Assembly (NCBI GenBank): GCA_016793585.1 | Contig: JAEUJR010000200.1 | Location: 1 to 16,251 of the forward strand | From: Archangium sp. | GTDB lineage: Bacteria; Myxococcota; Myxococcia; Myxococcales; Myxococcaceae | DNA: 16,251 nucleotides | Direction: 5' to 3' | Shown here: piece by piece, positions 1-6,380 of the stretch | Layout: every line of letters begins with the position of its first letter | How positions within the stretch are numbered: the first letter of the stretch is position 1 | The notes under the pieces: generated by a model | Database searches by the model: none | What the model was told of the DNA's origin: nothing | Seen by the model: the letters and a program-made list of their open reading frames with translations, nothing else | Program-made: the position numbers and the translations under genes

Positions 1-102
1 CTCTTTCGAGAGGGCGACGTCACCCTCTTCGAAGGCTGCCGCCAGGCGCCGTTCACTGGGGTCTTCGGTTCTCTGCTCCTGGTCTTCTTCTTCCGAGGCC
101 AT
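1..102 (-). CDS. flhB: Flagellar export gate protein FlhB, N-terminal fragment (continues beyond window)
   Basis: Only the first 34 codons lie in the window; the gene runs off the low-coordinate edge. FlhB is an inner-membrane part of the flagellar type III export gate, and its cytoplasmic domain takes part in the switch from rod/hook to filament substrates. The visible stretch is an acidic, Glu-rich cytoplasmic start followed by TEDPSERRL and an EEGDVALSKE segment. This matches the highly conserved FlhB opening (TE.PT..R...AR..G.V..S.E), with the usual AR pair here read as AF. The ATG at 102 follows the fliR stop by 3 nt, with a GGAG-type ribosome site inside the end of fliR. The fliP-Q-R-flhB order supports the call. 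The autocleavage NPTH motif and membrane helices are outside the window. Confidence 0.93.
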   Translation of the reverse strand, partial: MASEEEDQEQRTEDPSERRLAAAFEEGDVALSKE

Positions 103-105
103 GGC

Positions 106-852
106 TCAGCTCCGGGCGAAGATTCGGGTGGCGGCGTCAGCACACATGCGCGCTGCGTCGGGCGCGATGAAGAAGACCGCCAGCACGCCGCAGCCGATGG
201 AGACCGCGAAGCCGAGGTTCTGCAGCGACAGCTGCGGTGCCGTGCGGCCCAGAGCGGCGAGCGAGGCGTACCCGAGGATCGCGGCGGCAAAGAGCGGGAA
301 GGCGACGCGGACCGAGAGCGTGATGCCGAAGATCAGCTGCTTCACCATCGCGGTGGCGAGGCCTGCGACTTCGACGGTGCCACCCGGAGGGACCTCGCGC
401 ACCGAGCGCACCAGCCAGCCGATGGCCTCTTGCGGAAGCCGGAAGACGAGCGCCGCAGCGAGCGCCAGGGCCATGAAGATCTCGCCGAGCGTCGACGACT
501 CCGCGCTGCTGTGCGGGTCGATCATCTGCCCGAAGCCGAAGCCCATCGCGTTCGCCGCCGCCTGACCGCCCGCCTGCGCCGCGTCGATGAGCACCTTCGA
601 CGACAGGCCCGCCGCGAGCCCCAGCGCGACCTCGCTCACCACGAGCGCGGCGAGCGAGACGAAGTCTGCCGGCACGGGAACTCTGGGCGCGCTCGCCGCG
701 AGCCAGGTGACGATCGCGACGACGACGACCAGCGAGACCCGCAGGCGCATGGGCACGGTGCGAGACCCGAGAATCGGCGCCACGCCCAGCAGGGCTCCGG
801 TGCGCGTCAGCACCAGCGCGAAGCCCAACACCAGGGGCAGCGAGAGATCCAA
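106..852 (-). CDS. fliR: Flagellar biosynthetic protein FliR (export gate)
   Basis: FliR is an integral membrane protein that forms the FliPQR export gate at the centre of the MS ring, through which rod, hook and filament subunits are secreted. The 248-residue product has the usual FliR length (about 250-260). It is strongly hydrophobic, with about six membrane segments, and carries the family region around residues 98-135 (GFGFGQMIDP, then a Leu/Ala-rich helix ending in VFRLP). The start is read as TTG at 852, giving MDLSLPLVLGFALVLTRTG, which aligns with the standard FliR N-terminus. No in-frame ATG comes before residue 35. It begins 3 nt after the fliQ stop, with a G-run upstream as a weak ribosome site. 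The TTG start is likely but not certain; family identity is firm. Confidence 0.95.
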   Translation of the reverse strand: MDLSLPLVLGFALVLTRTGALLGVAPILGSRTVPMRLRVSLVVVVAIVTWLAASAPRVPVPADFVSLAALVVSEVALGLAAGLSSKVLIDAAQAGGQAAANAMGFGFGQMIDPHSSAESSTLGEIFMALALAAALVFRLPQEAIGWLVRSVREVPPGGTVEVAGLATAMVKQLIFGITLSVRVAFPLFAAAILGYASLAALGRTAPQLSLQNLGFAVSIGCGVLAVFFIAPDAARMCADAATRIFARS

Positions 853-855
853 AGG

Positions 856-1125
856 TCAGAACCCCCGGTCGCCGAGCCGCTCGATGGCCGAGCGCAGGAA
901 CGCGGCCAGGCGCTCCATCATCCACCCTCCGCCCAGCATCACCACCAGCACCACGGTCGCCAGCCGAGGCACCGCGCCGACCGCGGGCTCCTGCACCTGC
1001 GTCACGCTCTGCAGCACCCCGACCACGAGGCTGACGATCATGAGCGCCGCGAACAGGGGCCCACCGACGACGCCCATCAACTGCAGGCCTTCACGAAACA
1101 GCGCGGGCAGGGCGTCGGGGCTCAC
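856..1125 (-). CDS. fliQ: Flagellar biosynthetic protein FliQ (export gate)
   Basis: FliQ is a small two-helix membrane protein of the FliPQR export gate. From the GTG at 1125 the product is 89 residues, the normal FliQ length. Hydrophobic helices lie at about residues 16-38 and 53-70, joined by the conserved loop containing LQSVTQVQEPAVGAVPRL, the Q-rich signature of the family. A longer in-frame reading to 1164 would add 13 residues unlike FliQ and would overlap fliP by about 40 nt. The GTG is preferred because it overlaps the fliP stop as GTGA and has GAGGAG 6 nt upstream (1132-1137). This overlap suggests translational coupling to fliP. Confidence 0.95.
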   Translation of the reverse strand: MSPDALPALFREGLQLMGVVGGPLFAALMIVSLVVGVLQSVTQVQEPAVGAVPRLATVVLVVMLGGGWMMERLAAFLRSAIERLGDRGF

Positions 1126-1802
1126 GAGAAGCTCCTCACCAGCGACTGCACGAGCAGGTGCCACCCGTCGGCGAGCAGAAAGATGCCCACCTTCAGCGGC
1201 AACGACACGAGCGTCGGCGGCACCATCATCAGGCCGAGCGACATCAAGATCGCCGACACGAGCAGGTCGACCAGCAGCAGCGGAATGAAGAGGAAGAGGC
1301 CCATGCGGAAGGCCGTCGTGAGCTCTGACACCATGAAGGCCGGCACCGCGATGGTGAGCGGCACCTCGTCGGCCCGGGTCGGGCGGTCGGTGCCCGAGAG
1401 CTCGTAGAAGAGCCGCAGATCGTCAGGCCGCGTCTGCTTGAGCAGGAACTGCAGCACGGGCCCGCTGCCGCGGTCGTACGCCTCTTTGCCGCTGATCTGA
1501 TCGTCGAGGTACGGGCCGATCGCCTCGGTGTGAACCTTCGAGAATGTCGGCGCCATCACGAACGCGGTGAGCGCGAGCGAGAGCGCCATGATCACCTGGT
1601 TGGGCGGCAGCTGCGGCGTGCCGAGCGCCTGGCGGAGGAACGACATCACGATCACGATGCGCGTGAAGCTGGTGATCGAGATGAGCGCGCCCGTCGCGAA
1701 CGAGAGGGCCGTCAGCAGCAGAAACAGCTTCACCGCCGACGAGCCGCCGCCCACCGACACCTGCAGGGGGGCCTCCGTTGCGCCGAGCACGAGCCAGTTC
1801 AT
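1122..1802 (-). CDS. fliP: Flagellar biosynthetic protein FliP (export gate)
   Basis: FliP forms the pentameric core of the type III export gate. The 226-residue product shows the family signatures: TSFTRIVIVMSFLRQALGTP at residues 44-63, the following PPNQV, and the C-terminal SELTTAFRMGLF, IPLLLVDLL and LPLKVGIFLLADGW block (159-214). About four membrane helices are evident. Enteric FliP is about 245 residues with a cleaved signal peptide; here the family core begins almost at once after MNWLVLGATEA, so the signal peptide is absent or minimal, as in virulence homologues (SctR). The ATG at 1802 overlaps the fliO stop as ATGA, with GGAG about 9 nt upstream. The 3' end overlaps the fliQ start. 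Confidence 0.97.
   Translation of the reverse strand: MNWLVLGATEAPLQVSVGGGSSAVKLFLLLTALSFATGALISITSFTRIVIVMSFLRQALGTPQLPPNQVIMALSLALTAFVMAPTFSKVHTEAIGPYLDDQISGKEAYDRGSGPVLQFLLKQTRPDDLRLFYELSGTDRPTRADEVPLTIAVPAFMVSELTTAFRMGLFLFIPLLLVDLLVSAILMSLGLMMVPPTLVSLPLKVGIFLLADGWHLLVQSLVRSFS
1132..1137 (-). promoter_or_regulatory. Ribosome binding site deciding the fliQ start
   Basis: GAGGAG on the transcript strand, inside the 3' end of fliP, lies 6 nt before the GTG at 1125. It fixes an 89-residue FliQ. Confidence 0.7.
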
Positions 1803-2416
1803 GGAACGACGCTCCGCTGCCCGAGCGCCAGCTTCGCGCGCAGCTCCTGGTCTTCGAGGGAGTCACGCAGCGCCTCGTCGAAGTTCGCCGGCGCCGTCGC
1901 GGCCTGGGGCACGCGGCCGAGCATGCGATCGAGGAAGTTCATCTTCTGCGCCGGCGCCGCGGCCATGGCGGGCGGAACGATCATCGCGGGCGGAATCACG
2001 AACGGCGCAGGCTCGGGCTGCGGAGCAGGGCGGGCCGACAACACCGCGATGCCCGCCTCCGAGACGCCCAGCACCAGCCGCTCACCCATCACGTCGGCGA
2101 TCACGAGCGTGCGCTTCGGGCCCAGCGCGGCCGACTCGATGAGCGTGATGTTGCGGCTCGAGCGCGCACGTTTGCGGGTGAGCGCGAAGGCGAGCGCGGC
2201 CAACGCGACGAGCGCGAGGCCCGGCGCTGCGAGCGAGCTCCATGAAGACGACGCGCTCTGAACCTCGGCCACCTTCGTGCCGATGTCTTTCTGGAAGGCG
2301 GCGGCGACGACGGAATCGGCTGCCGACGGAGGGGCAGGCGGCGGCGGGTTGGCAGCGGAGCCCTCCTCGGCAGCCGAAGCAGTCGCGACGAGAATCGTCA
2401 GCAGTGCGAACTTCAT
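1799..2416 (-). CDS. fliO: Flagellar biosynthetic protein FliO
   Basis: FliO is a poorly conserved membrane chaperone that helps assemble the FliP pentamer. The 205-residue product begins MKFALLTILVATASAAEEGS, a plausible signal peptide. A Pro/Ala-rich periplasmic stretch follows, then one membrane helix at about 64-80 ended by RKRARSS, and a small cytoplasmic domain (ITLIESAALGPKRTLVIADV, then GERLVLGVSE) typical of FliO. The C-terminal 75 residues are Pro/Ala-rich. An in-frame ATG at 2440 would add 8 residues (MFFPGEGT). The ATG at 2416 is preferred because it restores a normal signal sequence and has a GGAGGG site 4 nt upstream. That site lies inside a small inverted repeat. Position between fliN and fliP supports the call. 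Confidence 0.88.
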   Translation of the reverse strand: MKFALLTILVATASAAEEGSAANPPPPAPPSAADSVVAAAFQKDIGTKVAEVQSASSSWSSLAAPGLALVALAALAFALTRKRARSSRNITLIESAALGPKRTLVIADVMGERLVLGVSEAGIAVLSARPAPQPEPAPFVIPPAMIVPPAMAAAPAQKMNFLDRMLGRVPQAATAPANFDEALRDSLEDQELRAKLALGQRSVVP

Positions 2417-2418
2417 GG

Positions 2419-2434
2419 TTCCCTCCCCAGGGAA
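2419..2434 (-). promoter_or_regulatory. Inverted repeat covering the fliO ribosome binding site
   Basis: On the transcript strand this reads TTCCCTGGGGAGGGAA: a perfect 6-bp stem with a GGGG loop, ending 2 nt before the fliO ATG at 2416. The Shine-Dalgarno bases (GGAGGG, 2421-2426) form part of the loop and 3' arm, so folding would hide them. It could damp fliO translation relative to fliN, or be opened by ribosomes arriving from fliN, whose stop is about 15 nt upstream. The repeat is seen directly; the regulatory role is inference. Confidence 0.35.
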
Positions 2435-2449
2435 GAACACGTCACGACG

Positions 2450-2746
2450 TCAGCGAAGGCGGGCGATGCGCTCCGTCTTGCTGACGATGTCGGTGATGCG
2501 AATGCCGAACTTGTCGTTCACGACGACGGCTTCACCGCGCGCGATGAGGCGCTCGTTGACGACGATGTCGAGCGGCTCTCCGGCGATCTTGTCGAGCTCG
2601 ATGACGCTGCCCGGCGAGAGCCCCAGCAGCTCCTGAATCGACATGCGCGAGCGGCCCAGCTCGACCGTGACGTCGAGCGGCACGTCGAGCAGCAGGTCGA
2701 GCCTTCGGGTCGAGACGTCTTCGTTCTCAGCGGCGGCTTCCGACAT
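2450..2746 (-). CDS. fliN: Flagellar motor switch protein FliN
   Basis: FliN is the C-ring protein that, with FliM, forms the switch and docks the FliH-FliI export ATPase complex. The 98-residue product is almost entirely one SpoA (surface presentation of antigens) domain. The family pattern is clear: LLLDVPLDVTVELGRSRM, QELLGLSPGSVIELDK, GEPLDIVVNERLIARGEAVV and VNDKFGIRITDIVS. About 20 acidic, poorly conserved residues precede it. It is a short enteric-type FliN rather than FliY, with no CheC-like phosphatase domain. The ATG at 2746 has AGGAGA close upstream, formed by the end of fliM (stop at 2756). Confidence 0.97.
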   Translation of the reverse strand: MSEAAAENEDVSTRRLDLLLDVPLDVTVELGRSRMSIQELLGLSPGSVIELDKIAGEPLDIVVNERLIARGEAVVVNDKFGIRITDIVSKTERIARLR

Positions 2747-2755
2747 GGCGTCTCC

Positions 2756-3820
2756 TCAAGCGGCTTTGGTGTGCGGCGGTGCGGCTTCGTCGTGGGCTTC
2801 GTGATCGAACGGGCGGCGCAGCTCGGAGACCGGGCCTGCGTCGATCTCGAGCGCCAGCGCGCCACCCACGACCTTCGGCTGGCCGGTGAACTTGGCCTTG
2901 CCCTGAATGAAGAGGGGCAGCGACGCCCCTTCGCTGGTGCCGAGCATCATCACCGCGCCCGGCTCGAGATCGAGGATCTGCCGAACCGTCATGCGCGCCT
3001 TGCCCAGCAGCGCCGCCATGCCGACCTCGACCTGGTTGATCTCGTCACGCAGGGCCATCGCGAAGCGGTCGTCAGACACGTTGTTCAGCTTCGGCGGCGA
3101 CATCAGCGCCTTCTTCGCGGGCTCGATGGCCGTGTAGGGCAGGGCGAGCTGAATGACGCCGCGAATGGCGCCCTCGATCTCGAAGCTGCAGAGCACCGCC
3201 GCCTCGTTGCCGGGTGAGATGACGGCGAGCCGCGGGTCGGTCTCGAAGCGCACGACCTCGGGGCGGAAGGGCAGCACCGGCGCCCACGCGTGCTGCATGG
3301 CGTCGGTGAACACGGCCAGCAGGCGGCGCAGCACGTTGCGCTCGACCGTCGTGAAGTCGCGGCGGGTGTCGAGCTGGTGGCCGCCGCCAGGAGACGGCGC
3401 CGGCTCGTCGGGGCGGCCACGTTTGTCGCCAAGCGCCGCGGCGATCATCGTGTCGGCCAGCCCGGGCTCGAGCACCAGCAGCGCCTGGGCGCCCGCCTTG
3501 CCCAGCGACATGACCGACACGGTCGCCGGCGGCGCGAGCAGCGAGTTGAAGTCTCCAAAGCGCAGCAGCGAGGCGGGGCCCGAGGTGACGCGCACGGTGA
3601 GGCGGGTGCGGCCCGCGATGCCCATGCCGAACATCGTCGCGATCTGCTCGTTGATCGCGTCGAGCGTCGGCATCTGCCGGTGAATGACGCGATCGGTGCT
3701 CGTCAGGTCGTAGTTGACCGCCGTGCCCCGGCTCTTCGGCGACTCGGGCGCGACGCGGCCGTCCTGAATGGCCGTCATCAGCGCATTGATTTCATCCGGG
3801 TTGAGGAGTGCGCCGGCCAT
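2756..3820 (-). CDS. fliM: Flagellar motor switch protein FliM
   Basis: FliM links FliG to FliN in the C ring and binds phospho-CheY to reverse rotation. The 354-residue product begins with LLNPDEINALMTAI (5-18), a variant of the CheY-binding LSQ.EIDALL helix. A CheC-like middle domain (about 45-240) follows, and then a C-terminal SpoA domain (about 258-326, with QILDLEPGAVMMLG). The usual GGxG loop that contacts FliG is instead GDKRG (131-135), followed by a Pro/Gly-rich insert of roughly ten residues before the conserved FTTVERNVLRRLL helix. The C-terminus is a short His/Asp/Pro-rich tail. The ATG at 3820 has AGAGGG 4 nt upstream; the gene sits between fliL and fliN with spacers of about 9 nt. 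Confidence 0.96.
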   Translation of the reverse strand: MAGALLNPDEINALMTAIQDGRVAPESPKSRGTAVNYDLTSTDRVIHRQMPTLDAINEQIATMFGMGIAGRTRLTVRVTSGPASLLRFGDFNSLLAPPATVSVMSLGKAGAQALLVLEPGLADTMIAAALGDKRGRPDEPAPSPGGGHQLDTRRDFTTVERNVLRRLLAVFTDAMQHAWAPVLPFRPEVVRFETDPRLAVISPGNEAAVLCSFEIEGAIRGVIQLALPYTAIEPAKKALMSPPKLNNVSDDRFAMALRDEINQVEVGMAALLGKARMTVRQILDLEPGAVMMLGTSEGASLPLFIQGKAKFTGQPKVVGGALALEIDAGPVSELRRPFDHEAHDEAAPPHTKAA

Positions 3821-3829
3821 GGTGCCCTC

Positions 3830-4483
3830 TCACTGCACGACGAAGTCGGAGATGTAGAGGTTGCGCACGCGCGCCTCGGGCACGAGGTCACGCAGCTTCG
3901 ACTGCAGCGCCTCCTTCGTACGGCCCAGGCCTTCGGCGCCCTGCAGCTCCTCGAGCGTGCGATCCGACAGGTAGCTGATGAAGGCGTCACGCACGCGCGG
4001 CATGTGCGCGTTGAGCGAGTCTTTGTCGGAGTCGGCGATCACCTCGACGTCGAACGAGAGCCGCGCGTACCGATCGATCTCGGGGTTGCGAAGGTGAATG
4101 ACGAAGTCGCTGATCTTCACCAGCGGGCCGAGGCCACCCTTGCCCCCCGCGCCGCTCGTTCCGCCGCCGTGCTCTTCTTTGCCGCCTTCTGCCTTCTTCT
4201 CAGGCTCCTTCTTCTCGGGCTCGGCTTTGTGCTCGGCCTTCGCTTCACCGTGCTCGGCCGGCGCCGCCTCGTCGCCCTTGTCCTTCTCGCCCTTCGCTTC
4301 AGCCGTCGCTTCGGGTGGGTGCGCAGACGACTTCTTCATCTGCATGAAGAGGAAGCCCATCACCGCGATCAACAAGAGGCTGTTGAGGCCGACGAGGGCG
4401 GGCAGCAGTTTGCTGGACTTGGCGGCGGGCGCGCCGTGCGGCGCAGCTTCTTCGGGCTTCTTTGCGTCCTTTGCCTCGCTCAT
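3830..4483 (-). CDS. fliL: Flagellar basal body-associated protein FliL
   Basis: FliL is a single-pass inner-membrane protein that associates with the stator and stabilises motor output. The 217-residue product has a Lys/Glu-rich cytoplasmic N-terminus and one membrane helix at about 27-47 (LLPALVGLNSLLLIAVMGFL). A highly charged, low-complexity Lys/Glu/Ala/His linker (about 52-107) and a Gly-rich hinge (107-119) follow. The conserved periplasmic stomatin-like FliL domain (about 120-217) contains VKISDFVIHLRNPE, RYARLSFDVEV and the C-terminal RVRNLYISDFVVQ. It is longer than enteric FliL (about 155 residues) mainly because of the linker. The ATG at 4483 lacks a convincing Shine-Dalgarno site, and a sigma-54-like promoter match lies just upstream at 4497-4512. 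Confidence 0.95.
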   Translation of the reverse strand: MSEAKDAKKPEEAAPHGAPAAKSSKLLPALVGLNSLLLIAVMGFLFMQMKKSSAHPPEATAEAKGEKDKGDEAAPAEHGEAKAEHKAEPEKKEPEKKAEGGKEEHGGGTSGAGGKGGLGPLVKISDFVIHLRNPEIDRYARLSFDVEVIADSDKDSLNAHMPRVRDAFISYLSDRTLEELQGAEGLGRTKEALQSKLRDLVPEARVRNLYISDFVVQ

Positions 4484-4496
4484 GCGCAGGGCTCAA

Positions 4497-4512
4497 CGCA
4501 ACGGTCGTGCCC
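4497..4512 (-). promoter_or_regulatory. Candidate sigma-54 (-24/-12) promoter for fliL and downstream genes
   Basis: On the transcript strand the motB-fliL gap reads GGGCACGACCGTTGCG. Against the RpoN consensus TGGCACG-N4-TTGCW, the GGCACG block, the 4-nt spacer and the TTGC block all match; only the outermost base on each side differs. RpoN commonly drives middle flagellar genes. The predicted start point, about 12 nt downstream of the GC, would fall near 4486, only a few bases before the fliL ATG at 4483. A transcript from here would therefore be almost leaderless, which tempers confidence. The match is seen directly; promoter function is inferred. Confidence 0.4.
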
Positions 4513-4520
4513 TTGACGCG

Positions 4521-5300
4521 TCAGGGGGCTGGCGGCGCGTAACCTCTGGGATCATTGGGAGGAATCTCGAGAACCACCTCGATACGCCGGTTCATCTCCC
4601 GGTGCTCCGGGGTGTCGTTCGACACCAGAGGGTTCTGGGCACCCATGCCAGCCGCGACGAGGCGTTGTGGGGCAATGCCATGGGCCTGCTCGAGGTACGA
4701 CACGACCGTCGCCGCGCGTGATGCCGAGAGCTCCCAGTTGCTGCGGAAGCGGGTGGTGCGAATCGGCTCGTCGTCGGTGTGGCCCTCGACCCGAATGTTC
4801 TGCTTCGAGGCGTCGAGCTCTTCGGCGATGGCGTCGAGCACGGCGATCGCTTCGGGCCGCAGCGAGGCCGAGGCGGGGTCGAAGAAGCGCATCGCGGCCA
4901 GGCGCAGCCGAATGCGGCCGTTCTCGATCTCCATCGAGATCGTCGGGTTCTTCGTGCGCTCCATGAGGAAGGGTTTGATCATCTTCTCGAGGCGCTTGCG
5001 TTGCTGCTCGAGCACGCGGCGATCGACGGGGCTCGAGAACGGCTGCGCGCCGGCCTGGGTGACGCAGCCACCTTCGGTCGGAGGCCCCTTGAAGATGGAG
5101 AGCTTGGTGATGCCACCTTCGCCCTTGAAGTTGAGCGCCCAGCGCATCGACTCGCTCGTCTCGGCCAGCTTGTTCGTGTCGACCTTGCTCGAGGCGTAGA
5201 GCACGACGAAGAGCGCGAAGAGCAGCGTCACCAGGTCGGCGTAGCTGATCACCCACCGTTCATGGTTCTCGTGTTCTTCATGTTTGTGCTTCTTCGCCAT
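4521..5300 (-). CDS. motB: Flagellar motor stator protein MotB
   Basis: MotB anchors the MotA-MotB ion channel to peptidoglycan and carries the ion-binding aspartate that powers rotation. The 259-residue product has a short Lys/His/Glu-rich cytoplasmic start and then RWVISYADLVTLLFALFVVL (15-34), the single membrane helix. Asp22 matches E. coli Asp32. A periplasmic linker/plug region follows, then the OmpA-like peptidoglycan-binding domain (about 125-247) with VEGHTDDEPI (171-180), NWELSASRA (188-196) and NRRIEV (237-242). Length is a little shorter than enteric MotB. The ATG at 5300 is 13 nt after the motA stop, with a GGAGGGA-type site just upstream. Whether the coupling ion is H+ or Na+ cannot be settled from this sequence. 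Confidence 0.96.
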   Translation of the reverse strand: MAKKHKHEEHENHERWVISYADLVTLLFALFVVLYASSKVDTNKLAETSESMRWALNFKGEGGITKLSIFKGPPTEGGCVTQAGAQPFSSPVDRRVLEQQRKRLEKMIKPFLMERTKNPTISMEIENGRIRLRLAAMRFFDPASASLRPEAIAVLDAIAEELDASKQNIRVEGHTDDEPIRTTRFRSNWELSASRAATVVSYLEQAHGIAPQRLVAAGMGAQNPLVSNDTPEHREMNRRIEVVLEIPPNDPRGYAPPAP

Positions 5301-5313
5301 GGGCGCTCCCTCC

Positions 5314-6090
5314 TCACTTCTTGTCGCCCGACTTCATGTGTTTGGCGTGGTGGCCGCCGAAGCTCTTGAGCTTCTCCTCGAGAATGCGCGGGTTGAGGCC
5401 TTCTTGAATCGCGAGCACGCCCTCGGCGATGAGCGTCTTGCGCTCCTTCTCGATCGAGACCTTGCGTTTGATCTTGTTCGAGAGTGGCAGCGCGATCAGG
5501 TTCGCCACGCCGACGCCGTACACCGTGGCGACGAAGGCGACGGCGATGCCGGGGCCGAGCGCGGCCGGGTTGTCGAGGTTCTCCATCACGTGAATGAGGC
5601 CGAGCACGGCGCCGAGCACGCCGACCGTCGGGCAGAGCGCGCCGAAGTCACCCCAGAACTTCGCGGTGACGTTCTGCTCCTCGGCCTCGATCTCGATCTC
5701 GGTCTCGAGCGTGCCGCGGGCGACGCTGGCCTCGACGCCGTCGACGAGGAAGCCGAGCGCGCGCTTGAGAAAGGGGTCTTTCACTTCGGCCAGCTTGCCC
5801 TCGAGCGCCAGCACGCCGTCGCGGCGGGCGATGGTGGCCAGCTCGACGAGCTGGGTGATGAGCTGCACGACGTCTGAGGGCTTCTCTTGCAGCGCCATCT
5901 TCAGGCCCTTGATGCCGCCGATCACCTCGCCGAGGGGGTACGAGACGAGCACGGCGCCGATGGTGCCGCCGACGACGATCATGAAGGCCGTCAGCTGCAG
6001 CAGCGAGCCGGCGTGACCACCTTCGAGCTTCTGCCCGAGGAGGATCATGCCGATGCCGAAGAAGATTCCCGGAATCGTCGTCTTATCCAT
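5314..6090 (-). CDS. motA: Flagellar motor stator protein MotA
   Basis: MotA forms the pentameric stator ring that turns ion flow into torque on FliG. The 258-residue product has four membrane segments. The first two are near the N-terminus (TIPGIFFGIGMILLGQ, then AFMIVVGGTIGAVLVSYPLG). The second pair is at about 152-170 and 178-201, with Pro154 in ALCPTVGVLG and Pro202 in IALPLSNKIK, matching E. coli Pro173 and Pro222. The cytoplasmic loop carries the charged residues that contact FliG (Arg89/Arg90 and Glu97). Its length is that of the shorter PomA/Bacillus-type MotA rather than the 295-residue enteric form. The ATG at 6090 overlaps the end of flbD by 8 nt, suggesting coupled translation, and motB follows directly. 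Confidence 0.97.
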   Translation of the reverse strand: MDKTTIPGIFFGIGMILLGQKLEGGHAGSLLQLTAFMIVVGGTIGAVLVSYPLGEVIGGIKGLKMALQEKPSDVVQLITQLVELATIARRDGVLALEGKLAEVKDPFLKRALGFLVDGVEASVARGTLETEIEIEAEEQNVTAKFWGDFGALCPTVGVLGAVLGLIHVMENLDNPAALGPGIAVAFVATVYGVGVANLIALPLSNKIKRKVSIEKERKTLIAEGVLAIQEGLNPRILEEKLKSFGGHHAKHMKSGDKK

Positions 6091-6295
6091 GGCTGACGTC
6101 TCCTGAGACCACCGGCACCGTGGCGTGTCTGCGGAACGCCGCGATGCGCTCGATGATCTCTGCCAGCGGCTCCTTCACCATGAGCCGGTGCCCCGACGTC
6201 ATCGTCAGCACGGTGTCGGGCGTCTGCTCTGCGAACGCGAGCAGGTCCTCGTTCACCGCCACGTGCTTTCCGTCCAGTCGGGTCAGAATGATCAC
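6083..6295 (-). CDS. flbD: FlbD/SwrD-family small flagellar protein
   Basis: This is a 70-residue protein of the FlbD family (Bacillus SwrD). SwrD raises flagellar motor power and is commonly encoded between flgE and the fliL or motAB genes; it is unrelated to the Caulobacter sigma-54 activator also called FlbD. From the GTG at 6295 it begins MIILTRLDGKHVAVNEDLL, then gives TVLTMTSGHRLMVKEP and AEIIERIAAFRR, the full family pattern. An upstream in-frame ATG at 6325 would add ten basic residues not seen in the family. The GTG is preferred because AAGAGG lies 6 nt before it (6302-6307). The 3' end overlaps motA by 8 nt, fitting a stator-related role. Confidence 0.9.
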   Translation of the reverse strand: MIILTRLDGKHVAVNEDLLAFAEQTPDTVLTMTSGHRLMVKEPLAEIIERIAAFRRHATVPVVSGDVSHG

Positions 6296-6301
6296 TGCAC
6301 A

Positions 6302-6307
6302 CCTCTT
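6302..6307 (-). promoter_or_regulatory. Ribosome binding site deciding the flbD start
   Basis: AAGAGG on the transcript strand lies 6 nt upstream of the GTG at 6295. It supports that codon over the in-frame ATG at 6325. Confidence 0.6.
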
Positions 6308-6316
6308 CTCTTTCCG

Positions 6317-6339
6317 GTTCGGCACGCCGTGCGCCGAAC
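6317..6339 (-). repeat. Inverted repeat just upstream of flbD
   Basis: The transcript strand shows GTTCGGC, a central segment and GCCGAAC, which can pair as a 9-bp stem (one G-U) with a 5-nt ACGGC loop. It ends about 10 nt before the flbD ribosome binding site. It is not followed by a T-run, so it is not a standard terminator. It could be an mRNA-end or processing structure or an operator-like palindrome. The repeat is seen directly; function is unknown. Confidence 0.4.
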
Positions 6340-6380
6340 TTGAGTCGCGTCAGCCCCATGACGCGGCCGCTGAAAGTGCA

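Noticed and set aside
856..1164. Extended FliQ starting at 1164
   Set aside because: The extra 13 residues do not resemble FliQ and would overlap fliP by about 40 nt; the GTG at 1125 has a good ribosome site.
430..1407. Plus-strand open frame of about 325 codons opposite fliR, fliQ and fliP
   Set aside because: It is a compositional shadow of three overlapping membrane-protein genes; no domain and no credible ribosome site.
2450..2746. FliN read as FliY or as fused to a CheC-type phosphatase
   Set aside because: The product is only 98 residues and holds a single SpoA domain.
3290..4516. Long plus-strand open frame (about 408 codons) opposite fliM and fliL
   Set aside because: It is antisense to well-conserved FliM and FliL; the product is Arg/Leu/His-rich and resembles no family.
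6083..6325. Extended FlbD starting at the ATG at 6325
   Set aside because: The ten added basic residues are not part of the family, whose members start at the MIxLTRL.G position; the GTG at 6295 has AAGAGG upstream.
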